64,000 nt of DNA from Clostridia bacterium (GCA_017457015.1 JAFTIG010000060.1:4002-68001), one strand, 5' to 3'. Shown: positions 43,032 through 52,858, counted from the first letter of the stretch. The notes: a model not told the origin generated them from the sequence alone. Numbers and translations are program-made.

Positions 43032-43877
43032 ATGAAAATTGCCGTTTCGGTAGAATCTACAAACGATTTAATAAAAGAACTTTTGAAAGAGTATGATATA
43101 AAAGTTATACCGTATCAAATAGTTTTGGGTGAAAAGACGTTTAAGGACGGGGAAATTGCAACGGAAGAACTTTTTGCTTACGTCGACGACAATGGTGTTT
43201 TGCCCAAGACCAACGCCATAAACGAATACGAGTATACAGAATACTTTGAGTCGCTTAAAAAAGATTACGACGCCGTAGTTCACGTCTGTTTATCTAGCGG
43301 ACTTTCTTCGTCTTGTTCTAACGCGATCCGCGCGGCGCAAAAACTTAAAAACGTTTTCGTCGTTGACAGTTTGAGTTTATCGACGGGGATAGGACTTTTG
43401 GCAATCTACGCAAGAGAACTCGTAAATCAAGGCTATCTTGCTGCAGACGTTGCTAAAATGGTCGAACAAAGGGTGAATAAATTGCAGGTGAGTTTCGTTA
43501 TAGAACGCCTTGATTATCTCTATAAAGGCGGTAGGTGCAACGCTCTTTCATTGCTTGGTGCAAACCTTTTGAAAATCCGTCCGAGAATAGTCGTTAAAAA
43601 CGGTAAAATGGGCTCTGATAAAAAGTACCGCGGAACTATGGGTAAAGTGGTTAACAAGTATTGTATAGAAGTTTTAGAAGAGTTTAATACGCCCGATTTA
43701 GATAAGGTGTTTATAACTTATACGACCGCAACTCCTGAAATGGTAGCGGCGGCAAGACGGGCAGTAACCGACGCAGGGTTTAAACATATTTACGAAACGC
43801 ACGCTGGGTGTACGATAGCCAGCCATTGTGGCGGAAATACGCTCGGTATATTGTATTTTAACGACGGTAGTAAATAA
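43032..43877 (+). CDS. DegV family fatty-acid-binding protein
   Basis: 281 residues, usual length. The N-terminal VESTNDL motif, CLSSGLSSSCSNA near residue 88 with the Ser that contacts the fatty-acid carboxylate, LSLSTGIGLL near 114 and RLDYLYKGGRCN near 158 are family signatures. DegV proteins (FakB in staphylococci) present fatty acids to the kinase FakA for acyl-phosphate formation. No fakA is next to it. A GGAG site lies 11-15 bases upstream of the ATG. Confidence 0.92.
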   Translation: MKIAVSVESTNDLIKELLKEYDIKVIPYQIVLGEKTFKDGEIATEELFAYVDDNGVLPKTNAINEYEYTEYFESLKKDYDAVVHVCLSSGLSSSCSNAIRAAQKLKNVFVVDSLSLSTGIGLLAIYARELVNQGYLAADVAKMVEQRVNKLQVSFVIERLDYLYKGGRCNALSLLGANLLKIRPRIVVKNGKMGSDKKYRGTMGKVVNKYCIEVLEEFNTPDLDKVFITYTTATPEMVAAARRAVTDAGFKHIYETHAGCTIASHCGGNTLGILYFNDGSK

Positions 43878-43879
43878 AA

Positions 43880-43920
43880 AATTAAAAATTGCGCGGATCA
43901 ATTCGCGCAATTTTTAATTT
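43880..43920 (+). terminator. Terminator of the degV gene
   Basis: A long stem with a GCGCG core (about 43880-43895 with 43904-43920) has A and T runs as its outer part. Confidence 0.75.
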
Positions 43921-44046
43921 AGGCAGAGTGAAAAATAAATCAAGCCGATTATTTAGAATTTTTAAAATTATTTTTCATTTTCCCCTTGCACTTTTGTAAT
44001 ATTTATGATAGTATATTGATACTGAAAATAAAGGAAGGACATTTAT

Positions 44047-45186
44047 ATGGAAGCAATTAAAAAATTATTCGCACCGCTGGCAAGCGCGCTTAATATGGAC
44101 GCGCTCGTAGTGGCTATAATAGCGGCGGTTTTGGCTCTTGCAGTTATCGCTATAATCGTTATCGTTATAGTTAAGTGTGTAAAAAAGAGCAAAAAGAAAA
44201 AGAGTAGTGAGCCTTATCACTACGTAGACTGGAACGTTGAGCCGGAAGTAAAAGAAGATATAGCACCTGCTGATACCGTAGAGAAAGAAGAATCAGTGGC
44301 TATAGAAACTGCACCCGTGCTTGAACAAGAACAACCTGCCGAATCCGAAACGGTGACTAAAAAGAGTCAACCAGTTAAAGCCGAGAAAAAACCTACGGCA
44401 AAGAAAACTGTCGTAAAGAAAGAAAAAGAGTCCGTTAAAGAGCCCAAAAAACTCAACGGTAAATGGTCTGTGGAATTTAAGGGTGAAGGTGAATACATAA
44501 GCAAACTTGCCGCGTCTAACGGGGAAGTTATGCTATCGAGTGAAATATATACTACTGAAGAAGGTGCAAGAAACGGTATTGCAACTATTATTAAAGGCGT
44601 GGATAGCGGTAAATTTATCGTTTATCAAGATAAGAGCAAAAATTATTATTATAAATTAAAGACCGCAGGCAACCGTTTACTTTGCGTCGGTGAAATTTAT
44701 AAATCTAAAGAGCGTTGCTTAAAGGCCGTTGAAACGGTTAAGCGTATAGCAAAAAATTCTCCTATATTAGAAGAACTAAATAACAGTGATACTTACGCCG
44801 TTTATACGCCCCAACCCCTTGACGTTTCCGACGTAAAGAAAGGGCTTCGCGGCAAGTGGAAGATAGAGACGACCGAGAGTGGTAACTATACGGCAAAACT
44901 TTATGCGTCTAACGGTCAACTTATGCTCGCGACTGAAGAAGTCGCACTTGAAAAGAGTGCTAAAAACGCGATTACCGCCGTCAAGAAAAACGCGGCGGAA
45001 GGCAACTTTATTATCGACCACGATAAGTTCGGCAGATTTTATTACAAACTTCGCAACGTGCAAAAGTCGGTTATCTGCATAGGCGAAGCGTACGATACGT
45101 TAGATTCTTGTACTAGCGCTATAGAATCGGTACGCCGTTTTGCAGCGACAGCAGTTATAGAAGGTAAGGTAGAACAAGATAAATAA
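44047..45186 (+). CDS. Membrane-anchored protein with two DUF1508 (YegP) domains
   Basis: 379 residues: a membrane helix at about 19-43, a disordered linker rich in Glu, Lys and Pro (about 55-130), then two DUF1508-type modules (about 138-240 and 265-370). The first has KLAASNGEVMLSSE and GKFIVYQD; the second has KLYASNGQLMLATE and GNFIIDHD. This is the YegP pattern of a beta-hairpin repeat with ASNGxx(M/I)(L/I). YegP proteins are usually short and cytosolic, so the membrane anchor and linker are unusual. Function unknown. Confidence 0.82.
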   Translation: MEAIKKLFAPLASALNMDALVVAIIAAVLALAVIAIIVIVIVKCVKKSKKKKSSEPYHYVDWNVEPEVKEDIAPADTVEKEESVAIETAPVLEQEQPAESETVTKKSQPVKAEKKPTAKKTVVKKEKESVKEPKKLNGKWSVEFKGEGEYISKLAASNGEVMLSSEIYTTEEGARNGIATIIKGVDSGKFIVYQDKSKNYYYKLKTAGNRLLCVGEIYKSKERCLKAVETVKRIAKNSPILEELNNSDTYAVYTPQPLDVSDVKKGLRGKWKIETTESGNYTAKLYASNGQLMLATEEVALEKSAKNAITAVKKNAAEGNFIIDHDKFGRFYYKLRNVQKSVICIGEAYDTLDSCTSAIESVRRFAATAVIEGKVEQDK

Positions 45187-45207
45187 TACTAAAAAAACAG
45201 TAAAAAA

Positions 45208-45240
45208 CGGCGTTGACTTTTGTCAGCGCCGAATTTTTTG
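45208..45240. terminator. Bidirectional terminator between the DUF1508 gene and rsmE
   Basis: A 10-bp stem with one wobble pair (45208-45217 with 45222-45231) is followed by a T-run on the plus strand and by a T-run on the minus strand. Confidence 0.8.
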
Positions 45241-45291
45241 TTTGAACTGCGAAATTGTAAATCCTTGCAAGCAAGTTTCCAACTTCTTGTA

Positions 45292-46029
45292 TTACAGATT
45301 GATTTCCGCGTAGAGCATAAGCATTGAAAGTGCGATTATTGCCGCCGTTTCCGTGCGAAGAATCCTTTTGCCGAGAGAAACGGGTTTTGCTCCCACATTT
45401 TCAAGCGCGGTAATTTCTTTTTCGGAAATTCCACCTTCAGGGCCTATAAATATTCCTACTTTTTGACCTGCCTTTATTTCTTTTAGCGCGTTTACCGTCG
45501 CCGTCATACCGTCCTTATTTTCATAAGGCACGATAAAATGATCAAAAGAGTTTATGAGTTCTATCGCGCTATTAAACGTGACGGGGCAAAGCACTTCTGG
45601 AATAAAGGTGAGTTTACATTGCTTTGCCGCGCTTTCGGCAATGGATTGCCAGCGCGCGGTTTTAGATTGTTTTTTCTTTTCTTCTATTTTAACGATAGCG
45701 CGTTCGGTTTCTACTGGAATAATCTTGCTTACGCCGAGTTCAACCGCCTTTTGAATTATGAGTTCTAATTTGTCGTTTTTAGGCAGTCCCTGAAAGAGAG
45801 CAATTTCAACGGGGAGAGAAGTTACAGCGTAGTCTTTTTTAATTACGGAAAGAACGACCGCACCGTCTAAAAACTCCTTGATAGAACAAAGACTACTCTT
45901 GCCGTCGTGGCTTATTAAAAGATCTTCGCCTTCTTTCATGCGGAGAACGTTTTTTATATGGTTATAATCGTTGCCTTCAATAGTTACGGTATCGCCGTTA
46001 AATCCGTCTTTTATAAAAAAATTAAACAT
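45292..46029 (-). CDS. rsmE: 16S rRNA m3U1498 methyltransferase RsmE
   Basis: 245 residues. The N-terminal PUA-like part (HIKNVLRMKEGEDLLI) is followed by a SPOUT domain with the trefoil-knot motifs LPKNDKLELIIQKAVELGV, IGPEGGISEKEI and SLGKRILRTETAAI. It methylates U1498 of 16S rRNA using SAM. It is often next to prmA, but that gene is not here. It stands alone between terminator and divergent gene. Confidence 0.94.
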   Translation of the reverse strand: MFNFFIKDGFNGDTVTIEGNDYNHIKNVLRMKEGEDLLISHDGKSSLCSIKEFLDGAVVLSVIKKDYAVTSLPVEIALFQGLPKNDKLELIIQKAVELGVSKIIPVETERAIVKIEEKKKQSKTARWQSIAESAAKQCKLTFIPEVLCPVTFNSAIELINSFDHFIVPYENKDGMTATVNALKEIKAGQKVGIFIGPEGGISEKEITALENVGAKPVSLGKRILRTETAAIIALSMLMLYAEINL

Positions 46030-46157
46030 AATTCACCTTTAATTTATTGTATCAAAAATAAACGGTTTATGCAAGCAAAGCAAGGCGTTCTTTTAATCAA
46101 ACCGTATTAAAGGCTATAATAAGGAGTTTATTAAAAATAAGGAAATTGTTAAATGCA

Positions 46158-46186
46158 TTGACATAAAGTCTTATTTGTGTTATTAT
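46158..46186 (+). promoter_or_regulatory. Promoter of the VTT-acyltransferase gene
   Basis: TTGACA (46158-46163), 17 bases, TATTAT (46181-46186). The leader carries an 8-bp hairpin (46204-46211 with 46225-46232), without T-tract. Confidence 0.7.
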
Positions 46187-46255
46187 ATTTTTATTATCAA
46201 AATATAATGGCGTATTGTTTGCATGCCATTATTTACGGGTTATAAGGAAGAAGTA

Positions 46256-48157
46256 ATGAAGAAAAGTCTTAAAATAAAGATAATAAGCGTGATTGCTTTT
46301 TTAATAGTATTCGCAGGGCTTATATGGTTTATGATCTCCGGTGATAATCGGCAGATAATTTTAAGCCTTATTAACGACGATTTAAGTAGCGATGAATTTA
46401 AGGATTTATTGCAGAGTTTCGGCATAAGGGGCGCGGTGTCGTTATGTATTTTATTGATGCTACAAGTATTGCTCACTTTCGTGCCGGCAGAGCCCTTTCA
46501 GGTTTTGGCAGGCGTGGGATACGGCATCGGGTTTGGAACGCTTATATGTTTAATCGGGGTATTTTTAGGGAATTCGCTCGTATATCTTTTATATAAGATT
46601 TTCGGGGATAAAGCGACCGATAATTTCAGGGAAAAAATCGATATTGATTTTGACAATATACAAAAGTCAAAACGTATCGCGCTAATAATTATTTTCTTAT
46701 ATTTTTTACCAGCAATCCCGTACGGGGTAATTTGCTTTTTTGCCGCATCTATAAATATCAAATATCCGCGTTATATACTTTTAACTACAATAGGCGCGAT
46801 TCCGTCTATTATAGTCGACGTTGGCTTTGGGCATATAGCAATCGCTACGAGTTGGATAATATCCATAATTATATGTGCCGTTTTGATAGTGCTAGTCATA
46901 ATCATGGCGATAAAAAGGAACGCGTTATTTAAGGCGGTAAACAACTATATACACAAACACCAACTGCCGTACAAAACGGATACGGTGGTTAAAAAACCTA
47001 ATCCGATCTTTTTCCATTTTATGGTTTTCGGGCTTAGTATTTATTTAAAATTTAAATACAAATTCAAATATAAGATAAAGGACAAACCCAAAGGTCCTTG
47101 TATAGTGCTTTGTAATCACGGCTCGTTTGCAGACTTTTTGTTCTCGGGCAAGATGTTAAGGAACTCTAAACCGCACTACGTTGCCGCGCGCATGTATTTT
47201 TATAATAAAAAACTTGCGTGGCTGATGAGAAATATGGGCGCTTTCCCAAAGAGTATGTTTTCTACCGATATTGAAAACGTAAAAAATTGTATGAAAGTCT
47301 TAAATATGGGTAGATCGCTCGTTATGATGCCGGAAGCAAGGCTTTCTACGGCAGGCAAGTTTGAAGGAATACAGCCTGCCACGTTTAAGTTTATAAAGAA
47401 AATGAACGTGCCGATATATATCTTAAAAATAGACGGCAGTTATTTATCTAAACCCAAGTGGGCGGACGCAGTAAGGAAAAAATCGGTCGTAACGGCGGAG
47501 TTGAGTTTATTAATCGATAAAGAAAGAATAGGTGCGATTAGTGAAGAGCAGATGGAAAATGAAATTTGCACGGCCCTTTACTACGACGATTTCGAGTGGT
47601 TAAAAACTCGCCCCGACCTAACTTATAATAGCAAAACGCTCGCAGTTGGTTTAGAGAATATTTTGCATATTTGTCCAGAGTGTGGTAAAAAACTTACTAT
47701 AAAGACTGAAAATAAAGACGTTTTCTGTACAGAGTGCGGTTATAGGGTAACACTTGATAATAGGTATCAGTTTACTAGTGGTAAGTTTGCAAATTTTGCC
47801 GACTGGTACGAGTGGCAGAAGGAAGAACTTAAAAAAGAAATTTTATCTAATCCCGATTACGTTCTAACGTCAAAGGTAGAATTAAAACATCAGTCGCTCG
47901 ACGGCAAAACGCTTATGCGCCACGTCGGTGACGGCGTTTGTACTTTGAGTGCAGACGGGCTAACGTACGAAGGTAGTTACGACGGGGAAAACGTAATAAA
48001 ACGTTTCCCTGCGTCAGCCGTTTACAGGTTGTTGTTTGGTGCGGGCGAAGACTTTGAGATTTACGACGGAAAAACGCTTTATTATTTCGTGCCCGAAGAC
48101 ACTCGCAGTTGTGTGATTTGGTATATTGCAAGTGAAATTATAGAGCAAAACGCTTAA
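46256..48157 (+). CDS. Fusion protein: VTT (DedA-like) membrane domain, PlsC acyltransferase, zinc ribbon
   Basis: 633 residues from ATG 46256, with AAGGAAG upstream. Order: membrane helix 7-25; VTT domain about 55-220, with FVPAEPFQVLAGVGYG near 75 and FLYFLPAIPYG; a PlsC-type domain about 255-430 with NHGSFAD (NHxxxxD) near 287 and PEARLST in place of the EGTR block; a zinc ribbon CPECG-x15-CTECG near 472-495; then a beta-rich C-terminal domain of about 130 residues. It probably couples acyl transfer to lysophospholipid with lipid movement across the membrane; that is inference. Both functional parts are intact. The next gene follows after 17 bases. Confidence 0.88.
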   Translation: MKKSLKIKIISVIAFLIVFAGLIWFMISGDNRQIILSLINDDLSSDEFKDLLQSFGIRGAVSLCILLMLQVLLTFVPAEPFQVLAGVGYGIGFGTLICLIGVFLGNSLVYLLYKIFGDKATDNFREKIDIDFDNIQKSKRIALIIIFLYFLPAIPYGVICFFAASINIKYPRYILLTTIGAIPSIIVDVGFGHIAIATSWIISIIICAVLIVLVIIMAIKRNALFKAVNNYIHKHQLPYKTDTVVKKPNPIFFHFMVFGLSIYLKFKYKFKYKIKDKPKGPCIVLCNHGSFADFLFSGKMLRNSKPHYVAARMYFYNKKLAWLMRNMGAFPKSMFSTDIENVKNCMKVLNMGRSLVMMPEARLSTAGKFEGIQPATFKFIKKMNVPIYILKIDGSYLSKPKWADAVRKKSVVTAELSLLIDKERIGAISEEQMENEICTALYYDDFEWLKTRPDLTYNSKTLAVGLENILHICPECGKKLTIKTENKDVFCTECGYRVTLDNRYQFTSGKFANFADWYEWQKEELKKEILSNPDYVLTSKVELKHQSLDGKTLMRHVGDGVCTLSADGLTYEGSYDGENVIKRFPASAVYRLLFGAGEDFEIYDGKTLYYFVPEDTRSCVIWYIASEIIEQNA

Positions 48158-48174
48158 GGAAAAGTTTTAAAAGT

Positions 48175-49605
48175 ATGAAAAATACTAAAGATAAGGAAAA
48201 GTCGTTTACTAATATAAATTTACGGTCTTTTATAGTGGTGGTGTGTCTTTTGACCGGCATACTTATTTTAGCAGGAATATTGACGGCGGTTATTCCGCAA
48301 GGTAAGTATCAATACACTGCAGACGGAACGATAATACCCGATACTTATACGCAAGGTGTAGTTCAAGGTATAGCGTTTTGGCGTGTTTTGACTGCACCTT
48401 TCCGCGTGTATGTCGGCTCTGACGCACTCAATATAATTATGATAAGCGTGTTTCTACTCGTTATGAGCGGAGTGTTTAACGTAATGGAAAAGACGGGCGG
48501 TGTAAAGGCGCTAATCGGAAAGGCAATGAAAGTTTTTTCGGCGCGTAAAACGCTCGTAATACTTATCGCGGTGCTCGGGTTTATGGCGTTCGGAAGTTTT
48601 TTCGGTATGTTTGAAGAACTCGTTACCCTTCTTCCGATAGTCATAATGTTTACGCTATCTTTAGGTTACGATACTATGACGGGTTTAGGCGTTTGTATGC
48701 TCTCGGCTTGTTTCGGATTTTCGGCGGCTATCACCAACCCGTTTTCGGTAGGGCTTGCATCTCAAGTCGCAGGAGTGTCGGTATCTAACGGAGTATGGTT
48801 AAGACTAATCTTTTTCGTAGCCGTATACGCGCTCGTCAGCGCGTTTATACTCTTGTATACCAAAAAGATTAAACGTAATATAGAAAAGTCTTTATCCTAT
48901 CAAATAGATATAGAAAAGAAAAAGTGTATAGATTTTAGCGGGGTAGGACAAGAAAACGACAAAGTTTTTAAAGCCTACGCGACGTTTTTCGGAGCAGAAC
49001 TCGTTATTTTAATAGTTATCGCGTCCGTACGCGCAATATCAGGCTATGCAATACCTATACTTGCGGCGACCTTTTTAATCGGTGGAATAGGCGCAGGACT
49101 TATCGTTTCAGAAGACAAGAAAAAAGTCGTCGTTGATTTTCTTAAAGGCGCGGCGTCAATGATACCGGCGGTTTTTATGATAGCGCTTGCGTCTTCTATA
49201 AAACTAGTGCTTGAAGAAGGCGGTATTATCGATACGATTATGCACGCGGTAATAGGCTTTTTGAGTGGTCAAAGTAAGTTCACTTGCATACTTTTGGTGT
49301 ATTTACTAATCTTAATTCTTCAAATATTTATAGGTTCGGCGTCTGCAAAAATAATGTTGATAATGCCTATAATAATTCCTATCTGTTCGGCGCTTGGAAT
49401 CTCGTCTGCGACGGTGATTTTAACTTACTGTATGGCGGACGGATTTACCGATATGATTTTGCCAACTAACCCAGTTCTCTTAATAGGTCTTTCTATGGCA
49501 AACGTATCGTACGGTAAATGGATAAGATTTACCTATAAACTGCAAATTTTAATTTTCGCTTTAACGCTCGTGTTCTTGATGTTTGCAGTCGGTATAAACT
49601 ATTAA
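48175..49605 (+). CDS. YfcC/DcuC family transporter
   Basis: 476 residues with about 12 hydrophobic segments. The N-terminus LLTGILILAGILTAVIPQGKYQ, the GMFEELVTLLPIVIMF segment and LTYCMADGFTDMILPTNPVLL near the C-terminus are typical of the YfcC branch (Pfam DcuC-type), often annotated as arginine, dipeptide or C4-dicarboxylate carriers. The substrate is unknown. It follows the VTT-acyltransferase gene by 17 bases, probably in one operon. Confidence 0.88.
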   Translation: MKNTKDKEKSFTNINLRSFIVVVCLLTGILILAGILTAVIPQGKYQYTADGTIIPDTYTQGVVQGIAFWRVLTAPFRVYVGSDALNIIMISVFLLVMSGVFNVMEKTGGVKALIGKAMKVFSARKTLVILIAVLGFMAFGSFFGMFEELVTLLPIVIMFTLSLGYDTMTGLGVCMLSACFGFSAAITNPFSVGLASQVAGVSVSNGVWLRLIFFVAVYALVSAFILLYTKKIKRNIEKSLSYQIDIEKKKCIDFSGVGQENDKVFKAYATFFGAELVILIVIASVRAISGYAIPILAATFLIGGIGAGLIVSEDKKKVVVDFLKGAASMIPAVFMIALASSIKLVLEEGGIIDTIMHAVIGFLSGQSKFTCILLVYLLILILQIFIGSASAKIMLIMPIIIPICSALGISSATVILTYCMADGFTDMILPTNPVLLIGLSMANVSYGKWIRFTYKLQILIFALTLVFLMFAVGINY

Positions 49606-49615
49606 CAAAATTATT

Positions 49616-49650
49616 AAAGTCTGCTTAAAATATATACGCAGACTTTTTCT
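49616..49650 (+). terminator. Terminator after the YfcC gene
   Basis: A 9-bp stem (49616-49624 with 49638-49646) is followed by a T-run; the GH2 gene begins 20 bases later. Confidence 0.7.
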
Positions 49651-49667
49651 TTTAAAGGTGGTGTATT

Positions 49668-51404
49668 ATGTTACTTTATACGGCGTACGAAACGGGTAAA
49701 ATTCCGCACTCCGAGCACCCTAATCCGCAATGTGAGCGTGACGGGTGGTTGTGTCTTAACGGCGAGTGGGAATTAAAAAGAATCAATCCCGACGGCAAGT
49801 GTAGTTTTAGCGGTAAGATAATCGTTCCGTTTTCTCCCGAAACCTTACTTGGCGGAATAGGTGGTGAGTTCATTTTAAATGAAGAACAATCACTCGTTTA
49901 CAAAAGAACTTTTTTACTTAATGAAGAGCAAACGTCCGGTAGGGTAATGCTTCGTTTCGGTGCGGTGGATAGTAGGTGTAGCGTCGCGGTAAACGGGGTA
50001 ACGGTCGGTAGCCATGCTTGTGGATTTACGCCCTTTTCGTTTGACGTTACAAGCGTGGTAAAGGCTGGGGAAAACAGTATAGAAGTTACCGTTATAGACG
50101 ACGCTTTTAAGGTGCACGGAGCAAGGGGAAAACAGAGCAAAAACCGCGGTACTATTTGGTATACGCCACAGAGCGGAATTTACCAAACGGTGTGGTTAGA
50201 GTTTTCTCCGACCGAACGTATAGAAAACTTAAAAATAACGCCCGACGCTTTTAATAAATCGGTAAAGATAACTTTTGACTGTAAAGAAAGGGTAACGGCC
50301 GTAGTTTTTGACGGTGATAAAGAAATTTTAAGGGAGAGTAATAATAACGAGATAGAGTTTAAGTACGACTTTATTTTATGGTCGCCTGAAAATCCTAAAC
50401 TCTATACTCTTTTATTGACTAATCCTTCCGGCGATAGAATTAAGAGTTATTTCGGAGTGCGTTCTTTTTCGATAGTAACCGATAAAAAGGGTAAAAAACG
50501 CCTTGCACTAAACGGCAAACCGTATTTTTTTAACGGCGTACTAGATCAAGGATACTGGTCGGACGGAATGCTTACTTATCCGTCGGATAAGGCGGCGGAA
50601 GACGAACTTAAAATGCTTAAAGATATGGGCTTTAATACGGTGAGAAAACACATCAAAGTAGAGCCTATGCGCTGGTATTATCATTGCGACAGGTTGGGGC
50701 TTATCGTGTGGCAAGATTTCGTAAACGGCGGTGGTGAGTATAAAGATTCGCATATTAGAATTTTACCGTTTTTAGGTTTTAATCACCGCGACGACGACTA
50801 TAAGTATTTTGCAAGAGAGAGCGAATACGGTAGGTCTGAATATATACAAATGGTAAAAGACATAATAAACGCGCTCTATAACTCGGTCAGCGTAGGGGCG
50901 TACGTTCCGTTTAACGAAGGTTGGGGACAGTTTGATTCTAAAAAAATTACCGATATGGTAAAAAGCCTTGACAATACGAGAATAGTTGACAGTGTGAGCG
51001 GTTGGCACGATCAAGGCAGAGAAAATTCCGAACTTTTAAGTTTACATATATATTTTACACCGTTAAAAGTTCCAAAAGATGACCGAGCGGTAGTTTTGTC
51101 GGAGTTCGGCGGATATTCTATGAAAGTAGACGGGCACGTTTACGACGATAAAAAAGAATACGGATACAAGCGGTTTAGAGATAAAGAAAAATTTTTGTCG
51201 GCGATAAAAAAATTGTACTTAAAAAAGATTTTGCCATTGTTAGAAAAAGGGTTGTCGGGTGCAATTTATACGCAAGTGTCAGACGTAGAAGAAGAGATAA
51301 ACGGGATAGTTACTTACGATAGAAAAGTGCAAAAAATACCCACGGCGTTTATGAGAGAAATAAACCAAACGCTTTACGCAGAGTGGAAAGAAAAAATAGA
51401 ATAG
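49668..51404 (+). CDS. Glycoside hydrolase family 2 protein
   Basis: 578 residues, cytosolic. A sugar-binding jelly roll (about 30-190) has LVYKRTFLL and FDVTSVVKAGENSIEVTV, followed by an Ig-like strand region and the TIM barrel. The general acid/base Glu is in FNEGWGQFD near residue 417 and the nucleophile Glu in LSEFGGYS near 478. A GFNTVRKHIKVEP segment near 325 is the usual barrel start. It is short and lacks the C-terminal domains of LacZ. Exact specificity (galactoside, glucuronide or mannoside) cannot be told. The start has a GGTGG site. Confidence 0.9.
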   Translation: MLLYTAYETGKIPHSEHPNPQCERDGWLCLNGEWELKRINPDGKCSFSGKIIVPFSPETLLGGIGGEFILNEEQSLVYKRTFLLNEEQTSGRVMLRFGAVDSRCSVAVNGVTVGSHACGFTPFSFDVTSVVKAGENSIEVTVIDDAFKVHGARGKQSKNRGTIWYTPQSGIYQTVWLEFSPTERIENLKITPDAFNKSVKITFDCKERVTAVVFDGDKEILRESNNNEIEFKYDFILWSPENPKLYTLLLTNPSGDRIKSYFGVRSFSIVTDKKGKKRLALNGKPYFFNGVLDQGYWSDGMLTYPSDKAAEDELKMLKDMGFNTVRKHIKVEPMRWYYHCDRLGLIVWQDFVNGGGEYKDSHIRILPFLGFNHRDDDYKYFARESEYGRSEYIQMVKDIINALYNSVSVGAYVPFNEGWGQFDSKKITDMVKSLDNTRIVDSVSGWHDQGRENSELLSLHIYFTPLKVPKDDRAVVLSEFGGYSMKVDGHVYDDKKEYGYKRFRDKEKFLSAIKKLYLKKILPLLEKGLSGAIYTQVSDVEEEINGIVTYDRKVQKIPTAFMREINQTLYAEWKEKIE

Positions 51405-51413
51405 AATAAAATT

Positions 51414-51450
51414 AACGGCGCGTTATTGTAACGCGCCGTTTTAATAATTT
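51414..51450. terminator. Bidirectional terminator between the GH2 and M29 genes
   Basis: A perfect 12-bp stem (51414-51425 with 51429-51440) with a 3-base loop, then a T-rich stretch. Confidence 0.85.
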
Positions 51451-51457
51451 TTTTTGG

Positions 51458-52681
51458 CTAAATTATCCATTCTCCGTTTTCAAATAGAGTTACGGTAGAG
51501 CCGTCCTTTTTTATTCCGACCACGCTGGTGTCAAAAGTTCCTATCATAAAGTCAACGTGTTCGGTAGAGTCGTTAAGTCCCCTTGCTTTAAGTTCTTTTG
51601 CCGTAAGTTTTTCACCGTCTTTAATGGTGGTTGGGTAGCCTTTGCCGATAGCGAGATGGCAACTTGCATTTTCGTCAAATAGGGTATTATAGAACAAAAT
51701 TCCGCTCTTGGCAATAGGCGAGTTTTTACCGATAAGCGCAATTTCACCTAAATATTTAGTGCCTGCGTCGGTATCTATAATGTGCTTTAAAGTTTGGTAT
51801 CCCTTTTCTGCAGAGTAGTCGACTATTTTGCCATTTTTAAACTTTATCGTAAAGCCGTCTATAATCTGACCGTTTTCGCATAACGGCATAGCCGATTTTA
51901 ATACGCCGTCAACTTTTAATCTGTGCGGTGCGGTAAACAGTTCTTCGGTAGGCATGTTGGCAACGAAATGTACGCCGTCCTTTGCCTTTTCTCTTGCGCT
52001 CGTCCAAAGGTGACCGTCGGCTAGACCGACTTTCAAGTCCGTGCCGTTACTGCTCTTAAAACGTATATATTCAAAGTCGTTTTCATTTAAAAAGTCTGCG
52101 CGACGGTTAAGCGTTTCTATATGCTTTTCCCACGCACCAACAGGATCAGCGCAGTTTAATCGCATAGTTTTTGCGATAGCATCCATAAGATCTTTCTCCG
52201 GCTCTGTAGAGTCGGGGAACACGCATTTTGCCCAAGATGCGGTCGGAACGGATACCACGCACCAGCGTACGCCGTTAGACATAACCGCGTCGGAAAACTT
52301 TTTGAGCGCCTTACTTCTCGCCTGTTGAACGGCGGCGATTTTTTGTGGCGGAATATCCTTAAACGCAGAAGGGTCGTCTGCCGCAACGGCAATATAGCAA
52401 AAACCTTTTTCCACCAAATAGTTACGCCTATCCACAAACCATTTCGGCACTTCGGTAAGCGCTTCGGTCTCTGCGTAAGTATAACTGATTTTATCAATTT
52501 CTTCGTCGTTCCAACGCACGCGAACTATACTCGCACCTGCCTTATACGCCGCCTTACAAAGTTCAGCGGCAACGTCGCGTTTTTCAGTCGGGCAAACTAT
52601 TTCTACGCCCTGACCTTTTTGAACGTTTACGCCTATTTTAACCACTAATTCCGCATAGGCGGACATCAACTTGTTTTCCAT
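51458..52681 (-). CDS. M29 family aminopeptidase (AmpS/PepS-like)
   Basis: 407 residues from ATG 52681, which has GGTGA 9 bases upstream; the longer frame has none. The metal-binding region of M29 is visible in the C-terminal half: the EELFTAPHR segment, DYSAEKG, YLGEIALIGKNSPI, FDENASCHLAIGKGYP and HVDFMIGT, giving the Glu/His/Asp ligands. Cytosolic metallo-aminopeptidase with broad specificity is expected. It is monocistronic. Confidence 0.92.
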   Translation of the reverse strand: MENKLMSAYAELVVKIGVNVQKGQGVEIVCPTEKRDVAAELCKAAYKAGASIVRVRWNDEEIDKISYTYAETEALTEVPKWFVDRRNYLVEKGFCYIAVAADDPSAFKDIPPQKIAAVQQARSKALKKFSDAVMSNGVRWCVVSVPTASWAKCVFPDSTEPEKDLMDAIAKTMRLNCADPVGAWEKHIETLNRRADFLNENDFEYIRFKSSNGTDLKVGLADGHLWTSAREKAKDGVHFVANMPTEELFTAPHRLKVDGVLKSAMPLCENGQIIDGFTIKFKNGKIVDYSAEKGYQTLKHIIDTDAGTKYLGEIALIGKNSPIAKSGILFYNTLFDENASCHLAIGKGYPTTIKDGEKLTAKELKARGLNDSTEHVDFMIGTFDTSVVGIKKDGSTVTLFENGEWII

Positions 52682-52858
52682 TATTAATTTCACCGTCCGT
52701 ATGTTTTTACGCAAAATATTATATCCTTGTAGAAAAGTTAAGTCAAGAAGAATTTTGTCGATAAGGCAAAGTTTATTCTTTTAATTCGCATAAACGCGCG
52801 TGTTATTCATAATTTACATAAAAAAAGTGCGTTTTATTGTAAAAAAAACAAACGGCTA

